Positions 1-6,802 of a stretch of 6,802 bases of DNA are shown here, in pieces (the first letter of the stretch is position 1; the number at the start of each line of letters is the position of its first letter). The translations under genes and the position numbers were made by a program. This DNA comes from Planctomycetota bacterium (GTDB taxonomy: Bacteria > Planctomycetota > PUPC01 > JACPCR01): NCBI GenBank assembly GCA_030740295.1, contig JASLXP010000708.1:1-6802 (forward strand). The letters run 5' to 3'. The notes under the pieces were generated by a model, which saw only the letters and a list, made by a program, of their open reading frames with translations, did not search any database and was not told the origin of the DNA.

Positions 1-1014
1 AATCGGCGGTTCAGAGAACTGTTGGATGAGTGGCGCCCCTGGCTGAAGGAAAAGCACTGGACGCCCAATCCAAGTGGCAAGGGCTGGTGGGAAGAGCCGC
101 ACAACTGGGGTGTTCTCCAGGCTATGGAGGCAATGCACGAGGCCGACCCGAACGGCGGGTGGATGGAACTGCTTCAGTCGCACCTGTCCGTCACCATGGC
201 CAAACCTGATTTCAACGCAGGACGACTGTTTGGAACCGAGACCATACTGCGACTGTATGAAGCCACATGGGACAGCAGCTATATCGAGTTCGCACGGAAT
301 CGCATTGAGCAGAATTTCAAAGACATGCCGCGCCTTTACGACGTGCTCCAGCCAATTGCCACAAGACACTCACTTCTGTGGAACGAAGGGCTCATGGAAG
401 TCGCCGGGCCGGCCGCGGCTTACGCACGTGTCATCGGGGACGAAAAATGGCTCGCCATGGCCATCGCGCTCGCGGTAAAGATGCACGAGCTGGTCTGCTG
501 TCCGGAGCTCAAGCTCTGGTATCAGGCAGGCCGGCCAGGCTGGCGCACACCGGCAGTCTGGGCACGCGGCAATGGGTGGGCTCTCGTCGGCCTGACGTCG
601 CTTCTTCGAAATATGCCCACAACGCATCCAAAGTATGGCTTGATTAAAGCCTATGTGGAGGAGTTGATATCCGGTCTCCAAGCTGCTCAAGATGACGAGG
701 GCCTCTGGCACAATGTGATGGAAGATCCCCGCAGCCGTACTGCATTACGGGCATCGAGCCAATTTGTCTGGTGCCTTTCACTGTTGCGCCGCCAGGGGCA
801 TATCGCGGGCGAGACTTTGGACGCTCTGCTCGAGAAAGCCTGGAAGGGCATCCGGGGCCGCATGTGGAAGCTCTGCCTCTGCAGCAACTGCTGGGCAACC
901 GGGACTGGCGACTACCAGTACTACATGGCCCGACCGGTGTACTTCACTGGCTCAGCCGAAGCGCTGCGTGCCGGCGCGGAGCTCGTCCTTGCCTTCGGCG
1001 ATGATGACTTCTGA
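1..1014 (+). CDS. GH88/GH105-like unsaturated glycuronyl hydrolase-type protein (5' end cut by window)
   Basis: The frame is open from base 1 to a TGA at 1012-1014. A TTG at 22 could start it, but it has no ribosome binding site and the seven codons before it are open, so the gene probably begins outside the window. Numbering from the TTG codon, the protein has WARGNGW at 180-186, a hallmark of GH88/GH105 (alpha/alpha)6-barrel hydrolases, and TGTGDYQYY at 293-301 followed by the helix of a closing repeat, also typical of GH105. The helix pairs (GRLFGTETILRLYEAT, 67-82; AAAYARVIGDEKW, 131-143) fit that fold. Known members remove the unsaturated uronic acid from the ends of lyase products by hydrating the double bond. 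Where the family usually has an Asp in a W-x-D-G-L-[FY]-M type motif, this protein reads LLWNEGLMEV (118-127), so the catalytic Asp may be Glu122 or missing. A CxCxxC cluster at 285-290 is unexpected. Fold assignment is fairly sure; activity and substrate are not. Confidence 0.8.
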   Translation, partial: NRRFRELLDEWRPWLKEKHWTPNPSGKGWWEEPHNWGVLQAMEAMHEADPNGGWMELLQSHLSVTMAKPDFNAGRLFGTETILRLYEATWDSSYIEFARNRIEQNFKDMPRLYDVLQPIATRHSLLWNEGLMEVAGPAAAYARVIGDEKWLAMAIALAVKMHELVCCPELKLWYQAGRPGWRTPAVWARGNGWALVGLTSLLRNMPTTHPKYGLIKAYVEELISGLQAAQDDEGLWHNVMEDPRSRTALRASSQFVWCLSLLRRQGHIAGETLDALLEKAWKGIRGRMWKLCLCSNCWATGTGDYQYYMARPVYFTGSAEALRAGAELVLAFGDDDF

Positions 1015-1071
1015 AACCGACCGCCTCCCAGCCACATTTTCCGCTCAGGCTGCGCCATGACGCATTACTTA
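1015..1071. other. Short convergent intergenic spacer
   Basis: These 57 bp separate the stop codons of the GH105-like gene and serA, which converge here. I see no strong GC-rich hairpin followed by a T run in either direction, so no intrinsic terminator can be called. The only palindrome is a 4-bp stem (tgcg/cgca) around 1051-1064, too weak to matter. Confidence 0.6.
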
Positions 1072-2661
1072 TTACGAATCACCCAGCACCACTTGTCGTA
1101 TCTTGTGAATGCTCCGCAGCGCGGCCATATCAGCCAGGCCCTCGTCGTCCAGTGGCGTATCGATATTCACGACCGTTACCGCCTCGCCTCCCGGCGCGTC
1201 GCGGCCTACGTTCATGTTGGCGATATTGATCTGATGATCGGCGAGGATGGTGCTGATGTGCCGGATGACGCCCGGCGCGTCTGAGTTGCGTACGATGAGC
1301 ATGTGGCCATCCGGCACCGCATCGAGGTGGTAACTGTTGATGCGCACGATACGCGGCTCCTTGTGGCCGAACAGCGTGCCGACAACTTCGAGGTCCTCTT
1401 CACCAACGGTCGATTGCAGCGTAATCAGATTTGCAAAATCGGCGGATGCCGTGCTTTTCGATTCGATCAAGTTGATGCCGCGCTCCTGGGCGATCATCGG
1501 CGCGCTCACATAGTTCACCGGTCGATTCAGAATGGGTTGCAGGATCCCTCGCAGCAGGGCCGCGGTGATCGGACGCACGTCATGGTCATTCATCTCGCCG
1601 TGGTAGGTCACGTTCACTCTTGATATTGCCCCCTGGGCAATCTGGACAAAGAACTGCCCGAGCTTTTCCGCAAGGTCGACGTATGGACGGATCAGTTCGA
1701 GCACGTCGGCGCTGATGGCTGGCATGTTCAGTGCGTTCTGCACCGGACGGCCACGAAGGGCATCCACGACCTGCCGGGCGATCTGTACTGCCACGCCATG
1801 CTGTGCCTCGACGGTCGTTGCGCCGAGATGAGGCGTCGCAATGACATTTTCCAGTTTCAGCAATGGGTGATCTTCCGCTGGTTCGTCTTCAAAGACATCC
1901 AGGGCCGCGCCTGCCACCTTCCCCGATTCCAGCGCCCGTTGGAGCGCGTCCTCATCAATGATTCCGCCGCGGGCGCAATTCAGAATCCGCACCCCGTCTT
2001 TCATTTTTTCGAAAGCCGCGTCATTGAGCAGGTGTTTCGTTCCCTCAGTGAGAGGGCAGTGGACGGTGATCAGATCCGCCTTTTCGAGAATCTCATCGAG
2101 CTCACACAACTGCACCTCGAGCCGGTCAGCAAGCTCCTCCGAAGCGTAAGGATCAAACACAAGAACTTTCATCCCAAACGCTCTCGAACGCTTCACCACC
2201 TCCGCACCAATGCGGCCAAGCCCGACGACTCCCAGCGTTTTGCCCAACAGCTCACGGCCGACGAAAGCTGTGCGGTCCCACTTGCCGCCTTTCAAGAGAT
2301 TGATGGATTGGTTCAGGTTGCGACTCAGACTCATCATATGCGCCATGGTGAGCTCGGCCGCGGAGATAGTGTTCCCTTCAGGAGCATTCATCACGATGAT
2401 GCCGCGGCGGGTGGCCGCGGTGACGTCGATGTTGTCCACGCCGACACCGGCTCGCCCGACGACCTGAAGTTTTGCGCCGGCCTCCATCACCTCATCCGTC
2501 ACCCTGGAAGCGCTTCGCACGATGAGTGCGTCATACTCTCCTATGATTTTGAGCAGCTCCTCGGCGGGGAGTTTTTTGTGGAGGTCTACCTCAAGATCTT
2601 CCTCTCGTTCGAGAATCTTCACGCCTTCTTCGGATAAATTGTCGCTGATTAGGATTTTCAT
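1072..2661 (-). CDS. serA: D-3-phosphoglycerate dehydrogenase, long ACT-domain type
   Basis: Oxidises 3-phosphoglycerate to 3-phosphohydroxypyruvate with NAD+, the first step of phosphorylated serine biosynthesis, in the cytoplasm. The 529-residue product matches the long class (about 525-530 residues, as in Bacillus and Mycobacterium). Domains are: substrate-binding part at about 1-98 and 290-310; Rossmann NAD domain at about 99-289 with GLGRIG at 147-152 and Asp170 ending the next strand; an intervening ASB domain at about 320-445; and a C-terminal ACT domain at about 453-529, the usual serine-sensing module. Catalytic residues are visible: Arg231 in NCARGG, Glu260 in DVFEDEP and His278 in ATPHLGA. 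I chose the ATG at 2659-2661 because it gives the standard N-terminus MKILISDNLSEEG. A TTG at 2703 in the same frame would add 14 residues unlike the family. No clear ribosome binding site precedes the ATG. It is transcribed away from the secreted-protein genes and shows no link to their function. Confidence 0.97.
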   Translation of the reverse strand: MKILISDNLSEEGVKILEREEDLEVDLHKKLPAEELLKIIGEYDALIVRSASRVTDEVMEAGAKLQVVGRAGVGVDNIDVTAATRRGIIVMNAPEGNTISAAELTMAHMMSLSRNLNQSINLLKGGKWDRTAFVGRELLGKTLGVVGLGRIGAEVVKRSRAFGMKVLVFDPYASEELADRLEVQLCELDEILEKADLITVHCPLTEGTKHLLNDAAFEKMKDGVRILNCARGGIIDEDALQRALESGKVAGAALDVFEDEPAEDHPLLKLENVIATPHLGATTVEAQHGVAVQIARQVVDALRGRPVQNALNMPAISADVLELIRPYVDLAEKLGQFFVQIAQGAISRVNVTYHGEMNDHDVRPITAALLRGILQPILNRPVNYVSAPMIAQERGINLIESKSTASADFANLITLQSTVGEEDLEVVGTLFGHKEPRIVRINSYHLDAVPDGHMLIVRNSDAPGVIRHISTILADHQINIANMNVGRDAPGGEAVTVVNIDTPLDDEGLADMAALRSIHKIRQVVLGDS

Positions 2662-2812
2662 GGTTCTGTCTGAATCGCCCGAAACATGCTCAATTCGCCG
2701 CAAAACCCACAGGGAGAAAGTTTGACCAACAGTGCGGATTTCACAACCGACGCACGGAGGCGCACCATCCGAGTCGTTTCCGCGCCCGCGGACGCTTTAC
2801 ATATTCCTGCAC

Positions 2813-2840
2813 TTGCTGAACCTGACCTGTCCCCTAACAT
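2813..2840 (+). promoter_or_regulatory. Possible sigma70-like promoter for the secreted-protein gene
   Basis: TTGCTG at 2813-2818 and TAACAT at 2835-2840 are separated by 16 nt. They match the sigma70 consensus at 3 of 6 and 4 of 6 positions. Transcription would begin near 2847, giving a leader of about 135 nt that includes the whole palindromic element. The match is weak, and the promoter consensus of this organism is unknown. Confidence 0.22.
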
Positions 2841-2866
2841 GCCGCGCTCATTTACGGCTGGCATCG

Positions 2867-2940
2867 ACCGTTTGTAGAATAGGCTTCCAGCCTGGTCATT
2901 TTCATTACCTGTGCAGGCTGAAAGCCTACACTACCGTTTG
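2867..2940. repeat. Palindromic REP/MITE-like element with 8-bp flanking direct repeats
   Basis: The left arm at 2880-2894 (taggcttccagcctg) and right arm at 2914-2928 (caggctgaaagccta) pair over 15 positions with one mismatch (C2887 against A2921), around a 19-nt loop. Pairing can be extended outward to 2875 and 2933 with two more mismatches. The element is bounded by an exact 8-bp direct repeat, accgtttg, at 2867-2874 and 2933-2940. This arrangement looks like a short non-autonomous insertion of 58 bp (2875-2932) with a target-site duplication. The aggct-t-cagcctg palindrome resembles dispersed REP-type repeats that I recall from Verrucomicrobia, Acidobacteria and Planctomycetes genomes; that recollection is not verified here. 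Its right edge is 41 bp before the start codon at 2982, so it would fold in the mRNA leader. No T run follows the stem, so it is not a standard terminator. Confidence 0.7.
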
Positions 2941-2981
2941 CGCGTTGAGCCCTCGCATCCACCGGGTTTTCTTAACAAGTC

Positions 2982-5606
2982 ATGCGGCTACTTCCTTTTC
3001 TAATCCTTGCCAGTTGGGCAACCCTCAGCGCCGAAGAAGATTCGCCCCTTCGCCAGTTCCTCGCGCACGAGCTGGTGCAGAAGGATGGCAAACTCGACAC
3101 GGAAATCCCAAAACAGATTCGGCGTCTCATGGAGGTCGTCGAGGATGAAAACACCAAAAGCGGCAAAGCACTTAAGATGCGCGTCGACAAGCGAATGGTT
3201 CGCAAGGATGCGATCCCGTTTCTCAAGACGCCTGCAATCCCACGCACGGAAACCAGGGCACCCGGTCTTTACAGGGTCTCCGTGCGACTGAAAATGGAAG
3301 GCATGCTGAACGTCATCGGCACGCCGATCGGTTTTGGCCCCCGCTCGAGCTCGGGAAGAAAAACTCGTCTTAAGACCAAGATTTACGGCTTCGAGTTCAG
3401 CGAGCAGGACAAGTACCACGAGTTTTCATTTCTGCATGAAATCATCGAGCCTGACATGGTCAGCAAACGCCCGAGCATTCCCAGACCGCAGGGCGCGCTC
3501 GGCCAGACGCCCTGGAGGCTCGCGGGTCTGAAAGCCCAGAACGCCGCATATCGCGATCCTGACCTACAGATTAACAAGGAGAAGATCGTCCACGACCAGA
3601 AACTCAAAAAGTTGGTCCGCAAACCTTACGGATGGCCTGCCGTGGGCGAGAAAGCGAGCGCGGCCAACTGGCGAAAAGGTTCCGACCTGGCTATCGAGTT
3701 GGAGTTCCCGCTTACCAGCCCCAAGGGTGATACCATGTATGGTTTCGATGGCGTCGCCAACACGCTGCAATCGGTGACCATCGATTGGATTAAAGTGGAA
3801 GAGGTCGCTCCGGATACCTCGGCCACTGTCCGCCAGGTGATGCCACGCAAGCTCTGGAGCCGCCCCGGAGACACGCAGGAGTTCATCGTCTGGACACACA
3901 ACCGCAGCGGAAAGCCACAGGCCGGCAACCTTGTGTTGACCATCGAGCAGGGCCTCAACACAAAGGCTCAGGTTGCGAGCAAAGAGGTCACTATCGCCGA
4001 TGGCGACTATCGCGTGGACAGCATCTTATGGGAGATCCCCAAAGACCAACTGATGTGGGGAGCGCGAGTGATAGCTTCGTTCGAGCAGGAGGGTGAGTCA
4101 CGCTCTTCCGCGGACGAGTTTTTTTCGATCCATCAGAATCCCTGGGCGGTGATGAATTTCGGCGGCAATCATCGGAACCGCAATCCATACCACAGTCCGA
4201 CTCCATACCGTAACTACATCGAGTCCTTCGGCGTCAAGGCGTCCGATTCCGTCCAGCCCATGCCGGACGATCCATCGGTGCCCTACATCACCGGCATGAG
4301 CGGTTACGCCACGCTCATTGCCCTGCAAAAGGAGATGGCCGACTGGAATCGTTACATCGGCCGTTCCTCGTTCATGTATCTTTCGCCGCTCGCGACCAGC
4401 TACCGCGCCGAGCTCAATTACCTCAAGCACCCAGAGTGGTACCAGGGTCGCATCTCGTGGACGGATCAGGCGCATGACATGTGGGTGAATGCAGAGAACG
4501 CGGTCATCGATGCCTGGAAAAACAAGAAACCGGGCCCAGGAGTGCCCGACCTCTTCCACATCGAGACCTCACTCAATTTCAACTACGAAAGCCTCGTCAA
4601 GCGTACCATCGAGGGCTCGCTCGCCAGCATAGACATGGTCGGCTGGGACGGCATTCGTGGCGACGGCCTGCCCTTGGCGCTTGCCGGCAGAAACTCCCTC
4701 GGTCATGCCACCGGCCCCAAGGACGGCATGGAGCGCAAGAAGCAATCGGCCGCTCTGCTTCGGCGTATGCGGTCGACTATCCGCAAGAATCACCCGAACT
4801 TTGTCTGGGGCAGCAACGGCGATCTGTATGGCGTCGGCAATGTCCTCACAGATCGGCGCAACGCGACGCCTGATATCAAGCAGTGCCCGGCTTTCATCGC
4901 GATGTTCGAAGGCGGCAACCTGGAGGGCGGCAATTACATGGACGAAGGCTGGATGAACGCCTACATGTACCTCGACACCCGAAACATCATCGCCAACTAC
5001 CTCTACACCTGCCGGCGCCAGGCCGATTTCACACGCCAGGCCGGCGGATTCTTCCACACGTTTTCGCCCCAGCGTGACGGCACCGGGCACTTCGTCCAGA
5101 GCGACATCTACTACAACCTGCTCACCATACTCGCCGGCGCTCAATACCCTGGACGGTATTCCGCGACACCTGGATCAGAGACGGGCAGCGCGCAATTCAT
5201 CACTCGATTCTCCGAATTCCTCTGGGATATCGAGCTCAAATGGATGAAGGACGCGGCCGATTTCATCCGAGTCGATACGGATGAAGAGGTCTGGTACGAA
5301 GACACGGTCGTCTGGAAAGACCTGCCCGACGGACGACGCCGGTATGTGATCCCGATCATCAATCCGCCGACCATGGAACGCTTCTACAAGGATCGTTTCA
5401 GCGAGGTGGCAGAACCCATCAAAGAGCCCTTCGAGGTGGAGGTCGAAACCCCCGAAGGCTTCGAGGACGCAGATGTGTGGATGCTCACCGCTGAGCCCCA
5501 CACCGCCGCAATAAAGCTCGATGCTGAAGCAGACGACGCAGCCGTGGTATTCGAGGTGCCGGAGCTTATCATCTACCGAGTCATCGTGATCGAGTTCAAG
5601 AAATAA
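2982..5606 (+). CDS. Large secreted multidomain protein, probable TIM-barrel glycoside hydrolase
   Basis: This 874-residue product starts with a signal peptide (MRLLPFLILASWATLSA, then EED), so it is exported. An in-frame TAA at 2973-2975 rules out a longer start; there is no Shine-Dalgarno sequence. Residues about 90-275 look beta-rich, running from GLYRVSVRLKMEG to VTIDWIKVEEV, as in carbohydrate-binding beta-sandwich modules, although the middle part is poorly structured by eye. Residues about 281-383 resemble an Ig/FN3-like linker domain. From 386 (WAVMNFGG) to about 770 lies the likely catalytic core, rich in aromatic and acidic residues: MVGWDGIRGDGL at 552-563, VWGSNGDLYG at 608-617, MFEGGN at 641-646 and NYMDEGW at 651-657. 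The last 90 residues (from RYVIPIINPP) form a probable C-terminal beta-sandwich. The order of domains and the WDGIRGDG segment recall GH66-type barrels, where an Asp at strand 4 is the nucleophile; D556, D561, E643 and E655 are candidates. This family guess is inference. It is probably cotranscribed with the next gene. Confidence 0.9.
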   Translation: MRLLPFLILASWATLSAEEDSPLRQFLAHELVQKDGKLDTEIPKQIRRLMEVVEDENTKSGKALKMRVDKRMVRKDAIPFLKTPAIPRTETRAPGLYRVSVRLKMEGMLNVIGTPIGFGPRSSSGRKTRLKTKIYGFEFSEQDKYHEFSFLHEIIEPDMVSKRPSIPRPQGALGQTPWRLAGLKAQNAAYRDPDLQINKEKIVHDQKLKKLVRKPYGWPAVGEKASAANWRKGSDLAIELEFPLTSPKGDTMYGFDGVANTLQSVTIDWIKVEEVAPDTSATVRQVMPRKLWSRPGDTQEFIVWTHNRSGKPQAGNLVLTIEQGLNTKAQVASKEVTIADGDYRVDSILWEIPKDQLMWGARVIASFEQEGESRSSADEFFSIHQNPWAVMNFGGNHRNRNPYHSPTPYRNYIESFGVKASDSVQPMPDDPSVPYITGMSGYATLIALQKEMADWNRYIGRSSFMYLSPLATSYRAELNYLKHPEWYQGRISWTDQAHDMWVNAENAVIDAWKNKKPGPGVPDLFHIETSLNFNYESLVKRTIEGSLASIDMVGWDGIRGDGLPLALAGRNSLGHATGPKDGMERKKQSAALLRRMRSTIRKNHPNFVWGSNGDLYGVGNVLTDRRNATPDIKQCPAFIAMFEGGNLEGGNYMDEGWMNAYMYLDTRNIIANYLYTCRRQADFTRQAGGFFHTFSPQRDGTGHFVQSDIYYNLLTILAGAQYPGRYSATPGSETGSAQFITRFSEFLWDIELKWMKDAADFIRVDTDEEVWYEDTVVWKDLPDGRRRYVIPIINPPTMERFYKDRFSEVAEPIKEPFEVEVETPEGFEDADVWMLTAEPHTAAIKLDAEADDAAVVFEVPELIIYRVIVIEFKK

Positions 5607-5654
5607 CGAAGAGCTCGATCTGACCCACTTCACCAAGGATTTCGTGGAATTCTG

Positions 5655-6802
5655 ATGTACCGCTCAATCCTCCTCATCTTCGCTCTCACCACACCCCTTC
5701 TCGCACAACAGCGAGAAGGCGCGCACATTGAGGAAATCGAAGATCAGGACGGCGATCCGATGATCCTGCTCGATTCGGAATACATCAGCATGTACCTCTC
5801 GCCGGATTACCAGTCGATGGTCATGCGTTTCGTTTTCCGTCCATCCGGTAATGACATCCTTGACGAGATCAATCCCAAGTTCGTCATGGCCGGCGGCGGG
5901 TTGCTGCAGGACAATTTTTGGGAGCAGGACTGGCGGTACTCAGAATTCCGGCGCAAGTTTTACGACTACGAGATTCTCAAAGAAGGCCCCGACGAGGTCT
6001 CTGTCGTCTTTTCCACGAAGTCGATCGGCTTCATCCAGTCTGCCGATTCGGGCGTTTACTCCCGGCTGCTCACCGATATCCGGCTCATTCGCAAGGTCAC
6101 GCTTAAATCAGATGCGCCTTACTTCCGGTTCGACCTCGAGCTCCGCAACGAAGGCGAATGCGCCAAGCTGCCAATGATGTGGAGCCACAATTCATGCCTT
6201 ATCGAGCCTGACCTCGGAGACCAGGTTCATCGTCCTTCTGCCCGCGGTGTGCGGAGCAATCCATCGGAGAACTATATCTACGATTACAACCACGGGTGGA
6301 GCGCCAAGATTTCCAAAGACCGCAAGGAAGGCCTCGTCTACCTGATGGAATACGACTACATCAATTTCATGTACAACTGCGGCACGACCACCGAAGAGTG
6401 GATTTACGATAACGTCCTCATCCTCAAGTCTCGTCCTTGGAAAAGCCACATCTACATCCTGCCGGTCATCGGGCTCACCAAGGTCGATTACGCTGACCCG
6501 TGGTTCATTGTCGAGGTAGATGGCGAGCGCTCAAAGAACAGTCTCGATTTCAGCTACAAGGTCACCGCTTCTTACGAAAAGGTCAGCAAGATAACGTTCA
6601 ACACGAATGTCGAGTTTGGCCACCTCACCGAAAAGACTGAGCGCCGTCACCTCGATCCGGTCACCGTTGAGGGGCTTAGTGTCGAGCCAAAGGAGGCGGC
6701 GATTTCCATTCCTAATCCGCCGCCCGACCCTGTCCTCTTGAATATCAAGGCATATATCGAGCTCCCCGACGGCAAGCTCATCGAGAAGCAGTTCCAACAT
6801 TT
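5655..6802 (+). CDS. Secreted beta-rich protein with mutarotase-like fold, 3' end cut by window
   Basis: An uninterrupted frame of 382 codons runs from the ATG at 5655 to the right edge with no stop. A signal peptide is clear (MYRSILLIFALTTPLLA, then QQ). The start is preceded by a weak GGA at 5646-5648, 6 nt away. Residues about 38-270 alternate hydrophobic strands and include GGGLLQDNFWEQDW (80-93), a long KVTLKSDAPYFRFDLELRN strand pair (147-165) and MMWSHNS (174-180). That pattern is common in galactose-mutarotase-like beta-sandwich domains found in carbohydrate-active proteins, where strands of the type 'K.itl..d.p.l.v...l.N' recur. Residues about 290-380 look like a following Ig-like domain. 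No catalytic residues can be assigned. It lies 48 bp after the large secreted gene on the same strand and is probably in the same operon, suggesting joint action on one extracellular glycan. I do not recognise a named family; a catalytic domain may lie beyond the window. Confidence 0.9.
   Translation, partial: MYRSILLIFALTTPLLAQQREGAHIEEIEDQDGDPMILLDSEYISMYLSPDYQSMVMRFVFRPSGNDILDEINPKFVMAGGGLLQDNFWEQDWRYSEFRRKFYDYEILKEGPDEVSVVFSTKSIGFIQSADSGVYSRLLTDIRLIRKVTLKSDAPYFRFDLELRNEGECAKLPMMWSHNSCLIEPDLGDQVHRPSARGVRSNPSENYIYDYNHGWSAKISKDRKEGLVYLMEYDYINFMYNCGTTTEEWIYDNVLILKSRPWKSHIYILPVIGLTKVDYADPWFIVEVDGERSKNSLDFSYKVTASYEKVSKITFNTNVEFGHLTEKTERRHLDPVTVEGLSVEPKEAAISIPNPPPDPVLLNIKAYIELPDGKLIEKQFQH

Larger units (their letters stand above)
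2662..2981. other. 320-bp divergent intergenic region
   Basis: This region lies between the starts of serA (minus) and the large secreted-protein gene (plus), so it should carry both promoters. About 200 bp next to serA show no obvious repeat, riboswitch or small gene. The serA side has only a poor promoter-like pair on the minus strand (TTGTGA, 17 nt, AAACTT). The right half contains a possible plus-strand promoter (2813-2840) and a palindromic element with flanking direct repeats (2867-2940). Frames open through here (for example 2732-3148) look like chance: they run into the secreted-protein gene in another frame and resemble no family I know. Confidence 0.7.

Noticed and set aside
1015..1071. 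Bidirectional terminator between the convergent genes
   Set aside because: Only a 4-bp palindrome is present, with no GC-rich stem and T tract.
1798..2637. Long plus-strand open frame of 279 codons
   Set aside because: It lies wholly antisense to serA, whose domains and catalytic residues are intact; the translation has no recognisable family features.
2662..2703. Upstream TTG start for serA adding 14 residues
   Set aside because: The added residues do not resemble the family N-terminus, there is no ribosome binding site, and the ATG at 2659-2661 gives the standard start.
2880..2928. Stem-loop as an intrinsic terminator
   Set aside because: The loop is 19 nt and no T run follows on either strand; flanking direct repeats fit a mobile repeat better.
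2732..3148. Plus-strand frame of 138 codons in the intergenic region
   Set aside because: It overlaps the start of the secreted-protein gene in another frame, crosses the palindromic element and reads like low-information sequence.
4569..5144. Minus-strand frame of 191 codons
   Set aside because: It is antisense to the putative catalytic core of the large secreted protein and is explained by that gene's codon pattern.
5851..6177. Plus-strand frame of 108 codons
   Set aside because: It is a shifted-frame shadow inside the longer open frame beginning at 5655, which has a signal peptide and coherent beta-strand pattern.

Overview
The window holds four protein-coding genes and one small palindromic repeat. 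The sequence is moderately GC-rich by eye. The starts that can be fixed have little or no Shine-Dalgarno sequence, and two adjacent genes encode exported proteins of carbohydrate-active type. This fits an environmental heterotrophic bacterium of the Verrucomicrobia/Planctomycetes/Lentisphaerae kind or a similar glycan-degrading lineage. That placement is inference; nothing in the window fixes the taxon.

Layout: (1) 1-1014, plus strand: the 3'-terminal part of a GH88/GH105-like (alpha/alpha)6-barrel protein, open at the left edge. It keeps the WARGNGW and TGTGDYQYY motifs but departs from the family around the expected catalytic Asp. (2) 1072-2661, minus strand, convergent with it: a complete 529-residue D-3-phosphoglycerate dehydrogenase (serA) of the long ACT-domain type. 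(3) 2662-2981: a 320-bp divergent intergenic region containing a 58-bp imperfect palindrome flanked by exact 8-bp direct repeats, in the leader of the next gene. (4) 2982-5606, plus strand: a large secreted protein of 874 residues with beta-rich N-terminal modules and a probable TIM-barrel glycosidase-like core. (5) 5655 to the right edge, plus strand: a second secreted beta-rich protein with a galactose-mutarotase-like look, cut by the window end.

Genes 3 and 4 are 48 bp apart on the same strand, both with signal peptides, and are probably one transcript handling a polysaccharide outside the cytoplasm. The GH105-like protein would fit downstream processing of unsaturated or acidic oligosaccharides. 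serA is a biosynthetic gene sitting between these glycan genes, transcribed the other way, with no evident functional link. No RNA genes, CRISPR array, transposase, integrase or phage gene is visible. The most unusual items are the TSD-like flanked palindrome, the paired secreted proteins whose families I cannot name securely, and the altered active-site region of the GH105-like protein.
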